Shown here in pieces: positions 1-7,342 of a stretch of 44,467 bases of DNA. Where the stretch lies: assembly GCF_000374085.1 (NCBI RefSeq), contig NZ_KB893580.1, forward strand, positions 1-44,467. Reading direction: 5' to 3'. Made by a program: the position numbers and the translations under genes. Positions within the stretch are counted from its first letter, which is position 1. Every line of letters starts with the position of its first letter. Under the pieces are notes generated by a model. It saw nothing but the letters and a program-made list of their open reading frames with translations. It had not been told where the DNA came from and searched no databases. This DNA is from Spirosoma spitsbergense DSM 19989. GTDB lineage: Bacteria; Bacteroidota; Bacteroidia; Cytophagales; Spirosomataceae.

Positions 1-1726
1 CACGGGACGCGTGCGCCGTGCGGAGGTTCGCCAATGCGCCTTCGATAGCGGTCTTGTTGCCTTCCGACAGTTTATCGCCATACTCCTTCAGTTGCTTTTC
101 CGTCTGGAAAATCATCGAGTCGGCTGCGTTGACTTTCTCGATGGCTTCGCGCTCGGCTTTATCAGCGGCTTCGTTGGCTTTCGCTTCTTCGCGCATCCGA
201 CTGATCTCGGCATCGGTCAATCCGCTCGATGCTTCAATCCGGATTTTCTGCTCTTTACCCGTGCCTTTATCTTTGGCCGTTACGTGCAGAATACCATTGG
301 CATCTACGTCGAACGTTACTTCGATTTGGGGAACCCCACGCGGTGCCGGTGGAATATCGGACAGGATAAACCGGCCTAACTGACGGTTTTGAGCCGCCAT
401 AGGCCGCTCGCCCTGCAATACATTGATCTCCACACTGGGCTGGTTGTCCGATGCGGTCGAGTAGGTTTCTACTTTCTTGCTCGGGATCGTCGTGTTGGCA
501 TCCACCATCTTGGTGAATACGCCACCCATCGTTTCGATACCCAGCGACAGCGGGATAACGTCGAGCAACAGGACGTCTTTTACCTCACCCGTCAACACAC
601 CACCCTGAATGGCAGCCCCAATGGCTACGGCTTCGTCGGGGTTAACGGCTTTGGACGGCTTGCGACCAAACAGCTTCTCTACTTCTTCCTGTACTTTCGG
701 GATCCGGGTCGAACCACCCACCAGAATGACTTCGTCGATCTGGCTGGCCGACAGACCGGAGTTTTTCAACGCCTTGCGGCAAGGCTCCAGGCTCCGCTGA
801 ATCAGCGAATCGGCCAGTTGCTCAAATTTCGCCCGGCTTAATGTCCGCACCAGGTGTTTGGGAATACCATTCACCGGCATGATGTACGGCAGGTTTATTT
901 CCGTCGAGTTGGAACTCGACAGTTCCACTTTGGCTTTTTCGGCGGCTTCTTTCAGACGTTGCAGGGCCATCGGGTCCTGACGCAGGTCAATGGCTTCGTC
1001 TTTCTTGAATTCGTCGGCCAGCCAGTCGATGATTACCTGGTCGAAGTCGTCGCCACCCAGGTGCGTATCACCATCGGTTGCTTTCACTTCAAACACGCCA
1101 TCGCCCAGTTCCAGAATCGAAATATCGAACGTACCGCCACCGAGGTCGAATACGGCAATTTTCTGATCCTTGTTCGTTTTATCCAGACCGTAGGCCAATG
1201 CGGCAGCCGTTGGCTCATTGATAATCCGTTTCACATCGAGACCAGCGATTTGCCCGGCTTCTTTGGTTGCCTGACGCTCGGCATCGTTGAAGTAAGCCGG
1301 TACCGTAATAACGGCTTCGGTTACCGTCTGACCCAGGTAATCTTCGGCGGTCTGCTTCATCTTCTGAAGAATCAGGGCCGACAGCTCCTGCGGGGTATAT
1401 TGACGGTCACCAATTCTAACGCGGGGCGTTCCGTTCGGTCCGTTTTCCACGTCGTAAGCGACGTTCTTAATTTCGTTCGTTACCTCACCAAAACGTTTAC
1501 CCATGAAACGCTTGATGGAGGAAATTGTATGTTTCGGGTTAGTGATGGCCTGGCGTTTGGCGGGAGCGCCTACTTTGCGTTCGCCGTTGCCGTTGTCCAT
1601 AAAAGCCACTACCGAAGGGGTTGTGCGTGCGCCTTCGGAGTTGGGGATTACAACCGGCTCGTTGCCTTCCATCACGGCCACGCACGAGTTCGTGGTGCCT
1701 AAGTCAATACCAATAATCTTGCCCAT
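1..1726 (-). CDS. dnaK: Chaperone DnaK (Hsp70), C-terminus cut by window edge
   Basis: Cytosolic ATP-dependent Hsp70 chaperone working with DnaJ and GrpE. About 575 of the usual ~640 residues are visible on the minus strand. The protein starts [18 protein letters not shown], with the actin-fold phosphate loop at residues 6-13. A second ATPase signature ([11 protein letters not shown]) lies near residue 194 and a third ([10 protein letters not shown]) near 340. The substrate-binding domain follows ([13 protein letters not shown]), and the helical lid is cut at base 1. The start at 1726 is the family-standard [10 protein letters not shown] start. The 228-base gap upstream holds the hairpin of the next gene; I saw no clear dnaK promoter or CIRCE element. 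The several long plus-strand frames here are antisense shadows. Confidence 0.98.
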   Translation of the reverse strand, partial: MGKIIGIDLGTTNSCVAVMEGNEPVVIPNSEGARTTPSVVAFMDNGNGERKVGAPAKRQAITNPKHTISSIKRFMGKRFGEVTNEIKNVAYDVENGPNGTPRVRIGDRQYTPQELSALILQKMKQTAEDYLGQTVTEAVITVPAYFNDAERQATKEAGQIAGLDVKRIINEPTAAALAYGLDKTNKDQKIAVFDLGGGTFDISILELGDGVFEVKATDGDTHLGGDDFDQVIIDWLADEFKKDEAIDLRQDPMALQRLKEAAEKAKVELSSSNSTEINLPYIMPVNGIPKHLVRTLSRAKFEQLADSLIQRSLEPCRKALKNSGLSASQIDEVILVGGSTRIPKVQEEVEKLFGRKPSKAVNPDEAVAIGAAIQGGVLTGEVKDVLLLDVIPLSLGIETMGGVFTKMVDANTTIPSKKVETYSTASDNQPSVEINVLQGERPMAAQNRQLGRFILSDIPPAPRGVPQIEVTFDVDANGILHVTAKDKGTGKEQKIRIEASSGLTDAEISRMREEAKANEAADKAEREAIEKVNAADSMIFQTEKQLKEYGDKLSEGNKTAIEGALANLRTAHASR

Positions 1727-1892
1727 AACTGGATTTAGTTTCTTTAACTGTTCTGTTTAAACTGACAGATACAACCTGTCTATCAATAGAAATGCCAGCC
1801 TGAAAAATTAGGTTAATTGCTGTCAGATTGGCAGAATATTCGGTCAGAAAGGGTCATCCTGTCGCTGTTCCTAAACCAGTAACTCAAAACAT

Positions 1893-1944
1893 GGCAGACC
1901 CCGCTATCCACTCCGTTACCGAAGACAATAGCGGGGTCGCTGCC
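1893..1944 (-). terminator. Hairpin downstream of the methyltransferase gene
   Basis: GACCCCGCTAT (1897-1907) is exactly complementary to ATAGCGGGGTC (1928-1938), with flanking GGCA/TGCC extending the stem and a 20-base loop. It lies 11 bases past the stop codon of the minus-strand methyltransferase and upstream of dnaK, so it is probably a transcription terminator or an mRNA 3'-end stabiliser. No strong T-run follows it on the minus strand. Confidence 0.55.
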
Positions 1945-1954
1945 GGAATTAGTA

Positions 1955-2800
1955 TTATTTGCGTCCCTGAATTATCAGGCTACTGTAAGGCAGGGCCAGC
2001 GTTCCGGTTCCAAACCGCGCCCGGAGTTGTTCGTACGTATCTTCTTTCACCTGCTGAATGACTTCCGGGCTGGCCTGGCGCAGGGCATGAACCACCGGAG
2101 CGGCTATCTCATTCATATTGGTCCAGAAAAAATCGGGGCTATCAAACGTTACCTCACCCGACAGTACGGTTTCCTTTACATCCGACAATCCCGCTGATTC
2201 CAGTAACCCCGCAATCAGGCCCGGTTTGGCGCACCGGAACATACCCGGAGCACCCGGAGGTGGAGCAGGAAGTTCCAGTCTCCGGTTGATGATGCCCATT
2301 AACAGACTTATCCAGGGATTCTGCTCCGGTCCCGCCCAGACGGCCGTGGCCAGCCGTCCACCCGGTTTCAGGACACGAACCATTTCGCGGGCGGCTCCCT
2401 CCATGGACGGGAAGAACATAAATCCCATCCGGCAGCTCACGGCATCGAACTGTTCGGCCTCAAACGGTAATTCATTGACGCTGGCTTGCTGCGTCCTGAA
2501 ATTAAACAGGCCCAGGCGCTGGGCTTTTTCCTGGGCGATGGCCAGCATTCCTTCCGACAGGTCGGTGCCGATAACGGTTCCGTTCGGAACGAAGGCCGCC
2601 ATGGTCAGACCCGGCTCACCCGTTCCGGTAGCAATGTCCAGGACGGAGTCGGCAGGCTGCAGATCAAGCGCGTTGACAATAGCGGCTCCCGCCGGACGCA
2701 GAAACTGCATCGTAAAGTCATCCCATTTCTTCCAGCCGGGCGCGAATTGATTCCAGACCGCCCGCTGTTGCTCACGAATCGTATCTTCGGGTGTTTGCAT
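1955..2800 (-). CDS. UbiE/COQ5-like class I SAM-dependent methyltransferase
   Basis: 281-residue cytosolic methyltransferase. The AdoMet-binding motif I (VLDIATGTGEPGL) is near residue 53, followed by a motif II-like acidic segment (VIGTDLSEGML), FDAVSCRMGFMFF, and the post-motif VLKPGGRLATAVWA. This is the pattern of the Methyltransf_11/UbiE families. The substrate cannot be told from sequence; the true menaquinone methyltransferase (MenG/UbiE) is normally shorter, ~240 residues. It appears monocistronic, with a terminator-like hairpin after it and a candidate -7 box 22 bases before the start. Family confident, substrate unknown. Confidence 0.85.
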   Translation of the reverse strand: MQTPEDTIREQQRAVWNQFAPGWKKWDDFTMQFLRPAGAAIVNALDLQPADSVLDIATGTGEPGLTMAAFVPNGTVIGTDLSEGMLAIAQEKAQRLGLFNFRTQQASVNELPFEAEQFDAVSCRMGFMFFPSMEGAAREMVRVLKPGGRLATAVWAGPEQNPWISLLMGIINRRLELPAPPPGAPGMFRCAKPGLIAGLLESAGLSDVKETVLSGEVTFDSPDFFWTNMNEIAAPVVHALRQASPEVIQQVKEDTYEQLRARFGTGTLALPYSSLIIQGRK

Positions 2801-2821
2801 GATTATTCATTAACGTGTTAC

Positions 2822-2829
2822 CAAAGATA
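2822..2829 (-). promoter_or_regulatory. Candidate -7 box (TATCTTTG) for the methyltransferase gene
   Basis: On the minus strand the sequence reads TATCTTTG, an exact match to the Bacteroidota -7 consensus TAnnTTTG, placed 22 bases before the methyltransferase start. I saw no good TTG at the expected -33 distance, so this is a candidate only. Confidence 0.4.
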
Positions 2830-2894
2830 GGCCCGTAAGGACGGGGAGCCGACAGAGATTTAGTCAACGGTAAGGCAGGTTCATACCGGGTATC

Positions 2895-2954
2895 AGCCAA
2901 TAAATCCCGCCGTAACACCCCATTACGGGATCTCACGGCGGGACTTATTGGCTG
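2895..2954 (-). terminator. Long imperfect hairpin downstream of the DUF937 gene
   Basis: The arm 2895-2914 (CAGCCAATAAATCCCGCCGT) pairs with 2936-2954 with one bulge and one mismatch. A competing smaller stem (CCGTAA 2911-2916 with TTACGG 2924-2929) lies inside. It begins 19 bases past the DUF937 stop codon, so a terminator for that gene is the simplest reading. Confidence 0.6.
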
Positions 2955-2972
2955 ACCATTTTATCCAGCGGT

Positions 2973-3521
2973 TTACTTACCGAACAGGCCGCCGAGCATA
3001 CCGCCCAGACCGCCACCACTGCTCTGACCACCCTGATTACCCATTACGCGCATCAGGTCGTTCATATCCAGCTTACCGTCGGCCATAGCCGACGAAGCAG
3101 CGCCCATCCAGTCGATGCCCTGTTTGCCGGTTGCGGCTCCCATGATGGAGTTCTGGTCAATTTCGGAATCGTTGGGATCAGATGCCTTGTGCATCAGTTT
3201 ACTCAATACCATCGGCACCACCGCAGCGGCTATCGACATGGCTACCTGGGGCGAAATACCTAATTTCTGCATCAGGTTCTGCTCCACATCTTTTTGAACA
3301 CCCTGCGTTACGGGACTGTGCTGTACATTCTGGCCACCGCCCGTTACCATGCCCAGTAAATCGCCCAGGCCACCGCCCTGTGCCTGCTGCCCCAGACTAC
3401 CCATAATGGTACTGGTAATGGTTTGCATCACATTATCGTTCTGTTCGTTCGGAATAGCCGGATTATTTACTACTGCCTGACCTGACTGCTGCTTAACCAG
3501 GTTCATTAAGGTTTCTAACAT
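2973..3521 (-). CDS. DUF937 (YidB-like) domain protein
   Basis: About 182 residues, starting at MLETLMNLVKQQSGQAV. The frame stays open 19 codons further upstream, but the family normally begins with this 'LxxLMxLVKQQ' helix, so I place the start at 3521. Features are low-complexity Gly/Gln stretches, a central Ala/Val-rich helix (SIAAAVVPMVLSKL), and a Gly-rich tail (GGGLGGMLGGLFGK). This is the usual DUF937 layout. There is no signal peptide. The molecular role of the family is not established. Flanked by the methyltransferase and a divergent nuclease-inhibitor gene. Confidence 0.8.
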   Translation of the reverse strand: MLETLMNLVKQQSGQAVVNNPAIPNEQNDNVMQTITSTIMGSLGQQAQGGGLGDLLGMVTGGGQNVQHSPVTQGVQKDVEQNLMQKLGISPQVAMSIAAAVVPMVLSKLMHKASDPNDSEIDQNSIMGAATGKQGIDWMGAASSAMADGKLDMNDLMRVMGNQGGQSSGGGLGGMLGGLFGK

Positions 3522-3652
3522 AGTTTTGTTTTTTTGGGAAAAATGGTAAATGGGAATAGGCGTACGAATACCCAGCATTAAAATTAACCAGATTCCAGTC
3601 GATTAGTCTATCCGAATCCGTTAATTTGTCCTGAATATAGTTTCCTGCCCGT

Positions 3653-4093
3653 ATGACGAACGAGGACCAAAAAAGTAGCAACCCAACACCCGAACTAACT
3701 CAATTTACGGAGAAAGCCAGTTCCTTACTCCCTGATTTGCTGTACCCGAGCGAATCCGACGAACCCCTCGAGTTGACTACCTGCTACCTGAAACAGGCTG
3801 AGCCACTCACCGTAAGCCAGATTAAGGACTGGCAGATGCTCCCCCCCGCGGTGTACGTGGAAGAAATTTCGGAAGCTGACTTTTGGGAACCCGTAACGAC
3901 GCAGCAGGAGTGGTATGAGGAAGAAGAAAAGAAACGTACTGCCACCTTTCAGGCGTTGAAAGAGGTGGTTGATCAGACGTTAACCGTTCGGCAGGTGTTC
4001 CGGGTGGGCGAAACGGAAATGGATGTGTATCTGCTGGGCCGACAGGAAAGTGGCGACCGGGTGGGAATCAGGACGAAAGTAGTGCAGACGTAG
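3653..4093 (+). CDS. Nuclease A inhibitor-like protein (NuiA family)
   Basis: 146-residue cytosolic protein. The C-terminal half carries the layout I recall for Anabaena NuiA, the protein inhibitor of the sugar-nonspecific nuclease NucA. The cues are an acidic WYEEEEKK segment near residue 89, a QVFRVGETEMDVYLLG block near 119-134, and the ending GIRTKVVQT. The N-terminal third has the 'LLxPSESDEPLEL' element expected of the family. No NucA-type nuclease gene is seen in this window, so it is an orphan inhibitor or binds another partner. Divergent from the DUF937 gene and convergent with the oxidoreductase pair. Assignment rests on remembered family motifs, not a search. Confidence 0.8.
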   Translation: MTNEDQKSSNPTPELTQFTEKASSLLPDLLYPSESDEPLELTTCYLKQAEPLTVSQIKDWQMLPPAVYVEEISEADFWEPVTTQQEWYEEEEKKRTATFQALKEVVDQTLTVRQVFRVGETEMDVYLLGRQESGDRVGIRTKVVQT

Positions 4094-4097
4094 ATAC

Positions 4098-4195
4098 AGT
4101 TTACAGTATCTGGTATTCGGTTTACGGTCGGCTGACGCACCAATATAACTCATGCGTCAGCCAACCGTAAACCAAATACCGCAAACCGTATACTG
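4098..4195. terminator. Bidirectional hairpin between convergent genes
   Basis: A roughly 43-base inverted repeat with a few mismatches. The core pairs 4116-4139 (GGTTTACGG…GGCTGACGCA) with 4153-4180. It fills the whole space between the nuclease-inhibitor stop and the stop of the convergent minus-strand gene, so it probably terminates transcription from both sides. Confidence 0.7.
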
Positions 4196-4196
4196 C

Positions 4197-4832
4197 TTAC
4201 TTATCCTGGTTCAGTTCCCGCTCTTCGTAGGCCAGGTCGTACTGCTTTAGTACATCGGCGGGTACGCCGTCCCACTGATTGGGCACATTGCCCACGTAAC
4301 CCAGGTCTTTGATACCCATCTGACTGGTAAAAAAGCCCGTAGCAGTCATGTTCCGCATCAGGCTGAAAAATGAAGCCCCCTGCGACATATTGGATTTAAC
4401 TTTTGATGGATAGGCAATCTGGTCCACCAGTTCAATCTGCTGTGCTTTGGTGCATTGCACAAATGGCTTGCCAAACAGTTTGGTAGCCGTATTATCCAGC
4501 CAGCGGATACCACCCCGCATGGGGGTTTGGTTGCTGGGCTGATCTTTCATCATAAATTCGATGAAGGCCGGAACCCCCGACTGTGATGCACTGCCCGACT
4601 TGGCATCGGCCGGAATAATAATGTCAGACAGTACCGTAACCGTTTGCAGTTCATGGGGAGTAAAGAATTTCTCGGCCATGAGCCGGGCATCCCGCTCGGC
4701 TTCAAATTTCTGGCGACCACCCGGAATTTTCAGGGGTTTGGGCTGTGGTTCCGGCACTGCGGCTTCAACCGGCGTAACGGCCAGGCCAAAACCAGTGAGT
4801 GACAGGGCTTTTAGGGTGTCTCTGCGTTTCAT
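4197..4832 (-). CDS. Gluconate 2-dehydrogenase subunit 3 family protein (Tat-exported)
   Basis: 211 residues. It opens MKRRDTLKALSLTGFGLA, a twin-arginine signal (RRDTLK), with likely cleavage after about residue 24 (PVEA). The mature part has the family features: FFTPHELQTVTVLSDIIIPAD near residue 56, then GVPAFIEFMM and a GGIRWLD segment. Such small subunits pair with GMC flavoprotein dehydrogenases and carry them across the inner membrane by hitch-hiking on the Tat signal. The gene starts 5 bases after the stop of the GMC gene on the same strand, so the two are almost certainly cotranscribed and form a complex. Confidence 0.9.
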   Translation of the reverse strand: MKRRDTLKALSLTGFGLAVTPVEAAVPEPQPKPLKIPGGRQKFEAERDARLMAEKFFTPHELQTVTVLSDIIIPADAKSGSASQSGVPAFIEFMMKDQPSNQTPMRGGIRWLDNTATKLFGKPFVQCTKAQQIELVDQIAYPSKVKSNMSQGASFFSLMRNMTATGFFTSQMGIKDLGYVGNVPNQWDGVPADVLKQYDLAYEERELNQDK

Positions 4833-4837
4833 ATTGC

Positions 4838-6583
4838 TTAGATATTTTTCTTCTTCACCTGATCAATTAAATACTCACTTGTGCGCATGGAACTGGCCAG
4901 AATGGTCCAGGTAACGTTTTTATCGCCCTGCGATGGAAAGGGAGCCGCATCAACAATAAACAGGTTCTTTACATCGTGAGCCTGCTGATATTTATTCAGC
5001 ACCGAGTTTTTGGGGTCGTTGCCCATCCGGGCAGTGCCTACCTCGTGGATAATCAGTCCCGGAGCGGCCAGACCGTAGTTGTTTGATGCATTGGGTTTAT
5101 CGCCCAAAGCAATCCCACCCATCGAATGGATGATTTCCTCGAAGGTTTCCTGCATGTGTTTGGCCTGCTTTACCTCGTAGTCCGACCACTTGTAGTTGAA
5201 CCGCAGCACCGGAATACCGTATTTATCCACCACGTTCGGATCAATTTCGCAGTAGTTACTTTCGAGGGGTACGGGTTCACCCCGGCCTGCCATGCCGACG
5301 TACGCCCCGTAGAACCGGCGGTAGTCATCTTTCAGGCTGGCCCCGTAGCCGCCACCGGGTTTCATCATGCCATCGCGACCGGCAATCATGCCGTTCATGG
5401 CTTCGATGCCCCAGCCGAAGCCATAGGCGGGCATGCCCATGCCGCCCCAGTATTCGATGTGGTACCCACGGGGGAAATCCAGCTTTTTGTTATCCAGCCA
5501 CCAGGGCGTGAATACGTGCATTCCCCCTACGCCATCTTCATTATAGCGTTTGCGGTCCATCAGCGCCGGAATAAACGCCGACCGGCTGGCCCCCGTGGAG
5601 TCATTGATATACTTACCCACCACGCCACTCGTGTTGGCCAGGCCATTGGAGAAACGGCTCGATTTGGAGTTAAGCAGCAACCGGGCCGTTTCGCCCGCGC
5701 TGGCCGCCAGCACCACCGATTTTGCTTTAACGGTCACCTCCTGCAACGTCCGGGTATCCACGTAGCTGACACCCGTAGCCAGTCCGGTTTGCGGATCGGT
5801 CAGCACTTCGCGCACCATGGCCCCGTTTATAAGCGTCACGTTACCCGTTTTCATGGCGGGTTTCACCAGCACCGAGGAGGAGGAGAAGTCGGCGTAAGCC
5901 TGACAGCCACGACCACACTGACTACAGTAAAAGCAGGCACCGCGCTCATTGTTGATGGATTTGGTCAGGATACTCAACCGGGAGGGGATAACCGGAATAC
6001 CCAGTGTACGGGCACCCTTCCGAATCATCAGCTCGTGCAGGCGGGGCTTGGGCGGGGGCAGGAAAATACCATCGGGTTCAGAGGCCATATTTTCTACCGA
6101 GCCAAACACGCCGATGAGCCGGTCAACCCGGTCGTAGAACGGTTTGATGTCGTCGTACCCGATTGGCCAGTCTTCGCCTACACCGGTCATGCTTTTACGC
6201 CGAAAATCGTCGGGGGCAAAACGGAGCGAGATGCGGCCCCAGTGGTTGGTGCGGCCGCCCAGCATCCGGGAGCGGAACCAGTGAAAATCGGATCCTTTCG
6301 CATTCGTGTACGGTTCGCCTTCAATGTCCCAGCCGCCCCAGGCTGCGTCGAAATCGCCGAAGGCCCGCGTCGTACTGGCTCCGCGCCGGGGCGACTCCCA
6401 GGGCCATTTCAGTTGGGTGATGTATTTCGGGTCGGCAGGGTCGAAGTAACCGCCCGCTTCGAGCAGCACAACTTTCGCTCCCGCTTTAGCCAGCGTATAA
6501 GCGGCCATACCACCCCCCGCGCCTGAGCCTACAATGGCGACATCGTACTCAACCGGTGCTTTTGGACTATGAAATGAACTCAT
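4838..6583 (-). CDS. GMC-family FAD-dependent oxidoreductase
   Basis: 581-residue flavoprotein dehydrogenase. The dinucleotide-binding motif VAIVGSGAGGGMAAYTLAKAG lies at residues 15-35, followed by LLEAGG and the GMC signature LGGRTNHWG near 109-117. A Cys-rich CFYCSQCGRGC segment near 217-227 is typical of the gluconate/2-keto-gluconate and sugar 3-dehydrogenase branch. The C-terminal catalytic region has HEVGTARMG (His) and KNVTWTILA (Asn). It has no signal peptide and presumably leaves the cytosol with its Tat-bearing partner. With a DUF1080 gene and a porin just upstream, it may oxidise sugars or cyclitols in the periplasm. The substrate is inference. The 466-residue antisense frame at 5126-6526 is a GC-bias shadow. 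Confidence 0.93.
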   Translation of the reverse strand: MSSFHSPKAPVEYDVAIVGSGAGGGMAAYTLAKAGAKVVLLEAGGYFDPADPKYITQLKWPWESPRRGASTTRAFGDFDAAWGGWDIEGEPYTNAKGSDFHWFRSRMLGGRTNHWGRISLRFAPDDFRRKSMTGVGEDWPIGYDDIKPFYDRVDRLIGVFGSVENMASEPDGIFLPPPKPRLHELMIRKGARTLGIPVIPSRLSILTKSINNERGACFYCSQCGRGCQAYADFSSSSVLVKPAMKTGNVTLINGAMVREVLTDPQTGLATGVSYVDTRTLQEVTVKAKSVVLAASAGETARLLLNSKSSRFSNGLANTSGVVGKYINDSTGASRSAFIPALMDRKRYNEDGVGGMHVFTPWWLDNKKLDFPRGYHIEYWGGMGMPAYGFGWGIEAMNGMIAGRDGMMKPGGGYGASLKDDYRRFYGAYVGMAGRGEPVPLESNYCEIDPNVVDKYGIPVLRFNYKWSDYEVKQAKHMQETFEEIIHSMGGIALGDKPNASNNYGLAAPGLIIHEVGTARMGNDPKNSVLNKYQQAHDVKNLFIVDAAPFPSQGDKNVTWTILASSMRTSEYLIDQVKKKNI

Positions 6584-6645
6584 GCAGTAGGTAAGTTTTT
6601 AATAAATTTTAAGAATTGCAATATACGCAAATGCCTCCTTATTAG

Positions 6646-7272
6646 TCAAGGCAATTCCCGTAAAACAATATTTTTATAGGATGCTTCGGCCTTCCCACCG
6701 CCGTGAATTTGTAAACCAATCAGGCCCGAACGGGGAATTTCGGGGTCTGTCTCTACATAATCGACGGTTTGCTGACCATTGAGCCATAGCCGGATGCGGG
6801 GGCCTTCGCACTGAATCCGGTAGTCATTCCACTCATTCAGCCGCAGGATGCGTTTGATCAGGCTGGAATCGGGCGCTACCAGGGTTTTATTCCGGCGAGA
6901 CTCATCGTACAGACTACCCCAGTAGCCGTTACCCAGATCGGCCTGATAACCGGTCATTTCGTAGGCTGGGTCCGTTAGTCGCTGGCTGCGTAACTGCACA
7001 CCGCCATTTACAAAGCCGGTACCAACCAGCTTCCACTGGAGGGTCAGCTCAAAATTGGCATAGCTGCGGGTGGTACAAAGAAAGTCGTTGTACGGGACTT
7101 GTTTTTCCAGCGAGCCGCCTACCAGTGCCCCATCCTGAATGCGCCACGTATTGACTGTATCGCCAGCCCAGCCCCGGAACGTTCGGCCATCGAACAGGGT
7201 GACCGGCGGGGCCGATGAATCAATAAAACCAGAAAATACGAGCAGGCATACCGGTAACAGGCCCTTTATCAT
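6646..7272 (-). CDS. DUF1080 (3-keto-disaccharide hydrolase-like) secreted protein
   Basis: 208 residues with an N-terminal signal peptide (MIKGLLPVCLLVFSGFIDSSA). The mature part is a single DUF1080 concanavalin-like domain: VTLFDGRTFRGWAGD near residue 24, then WRIQDGALVGG, a central NGGVQLRSQR, and the C-terminal GLIGLQIHGGGKAEASYKNIVLREL. DUF1080 proteins are common beside GMC oxidoreductases; some hydrolyse 3-keto-glucosides made by them. That fits the neighbouring GMC pair 62 bases downstream on the same strand. The enzymatic role here is inference. Confidence 0.88.
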   Translation of the reverse strand: MIKGLLPVCLLVFSGFIDSSAPPVTLFDGRTFRGWAGDTVNTWRIQDGALVGGSLEKQVPYNDFLCTTRSYANFELTLQWKLVGTGFVNGGVQLRSQRLTDPAYEMTGYQADLGNGYWGSLYDESRRNKTLVAPDSSLIKRILRLNEWNDYRIQCEGPRIRLWLNGQQTVDYVETDPEIPRSGLIGLQIHGGGKAEASYKNIVLRELP

Positions 7273-7342
7273 AACAGTTGGGGGTAACGACAGTACTATA
7301 AGTACTCAATCGACCTATTTTACCCAAAAAACGACCGGTATC

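Noticed and set aside
11..1702. Several plus-strand frames across dnaK
   Set aside because: They are the antisense of a strong DnaK reading frame and have no signals of their own.
4098..4195. Insertion-sequence remnant suggested by the long inverted repeat
   Set aside because: No transposase or target duplication; position between two convergent stops fits a terminator.
5126..6526. 466-codon open frame antisense to the GMC oxidoreductase
   Set aside because: The product is His/Pro/Ala-rich, without family motifs, and the opposite strand encodes a clear GMC enzyme across the whole span. High-GC codon bias leaves such shadows open.
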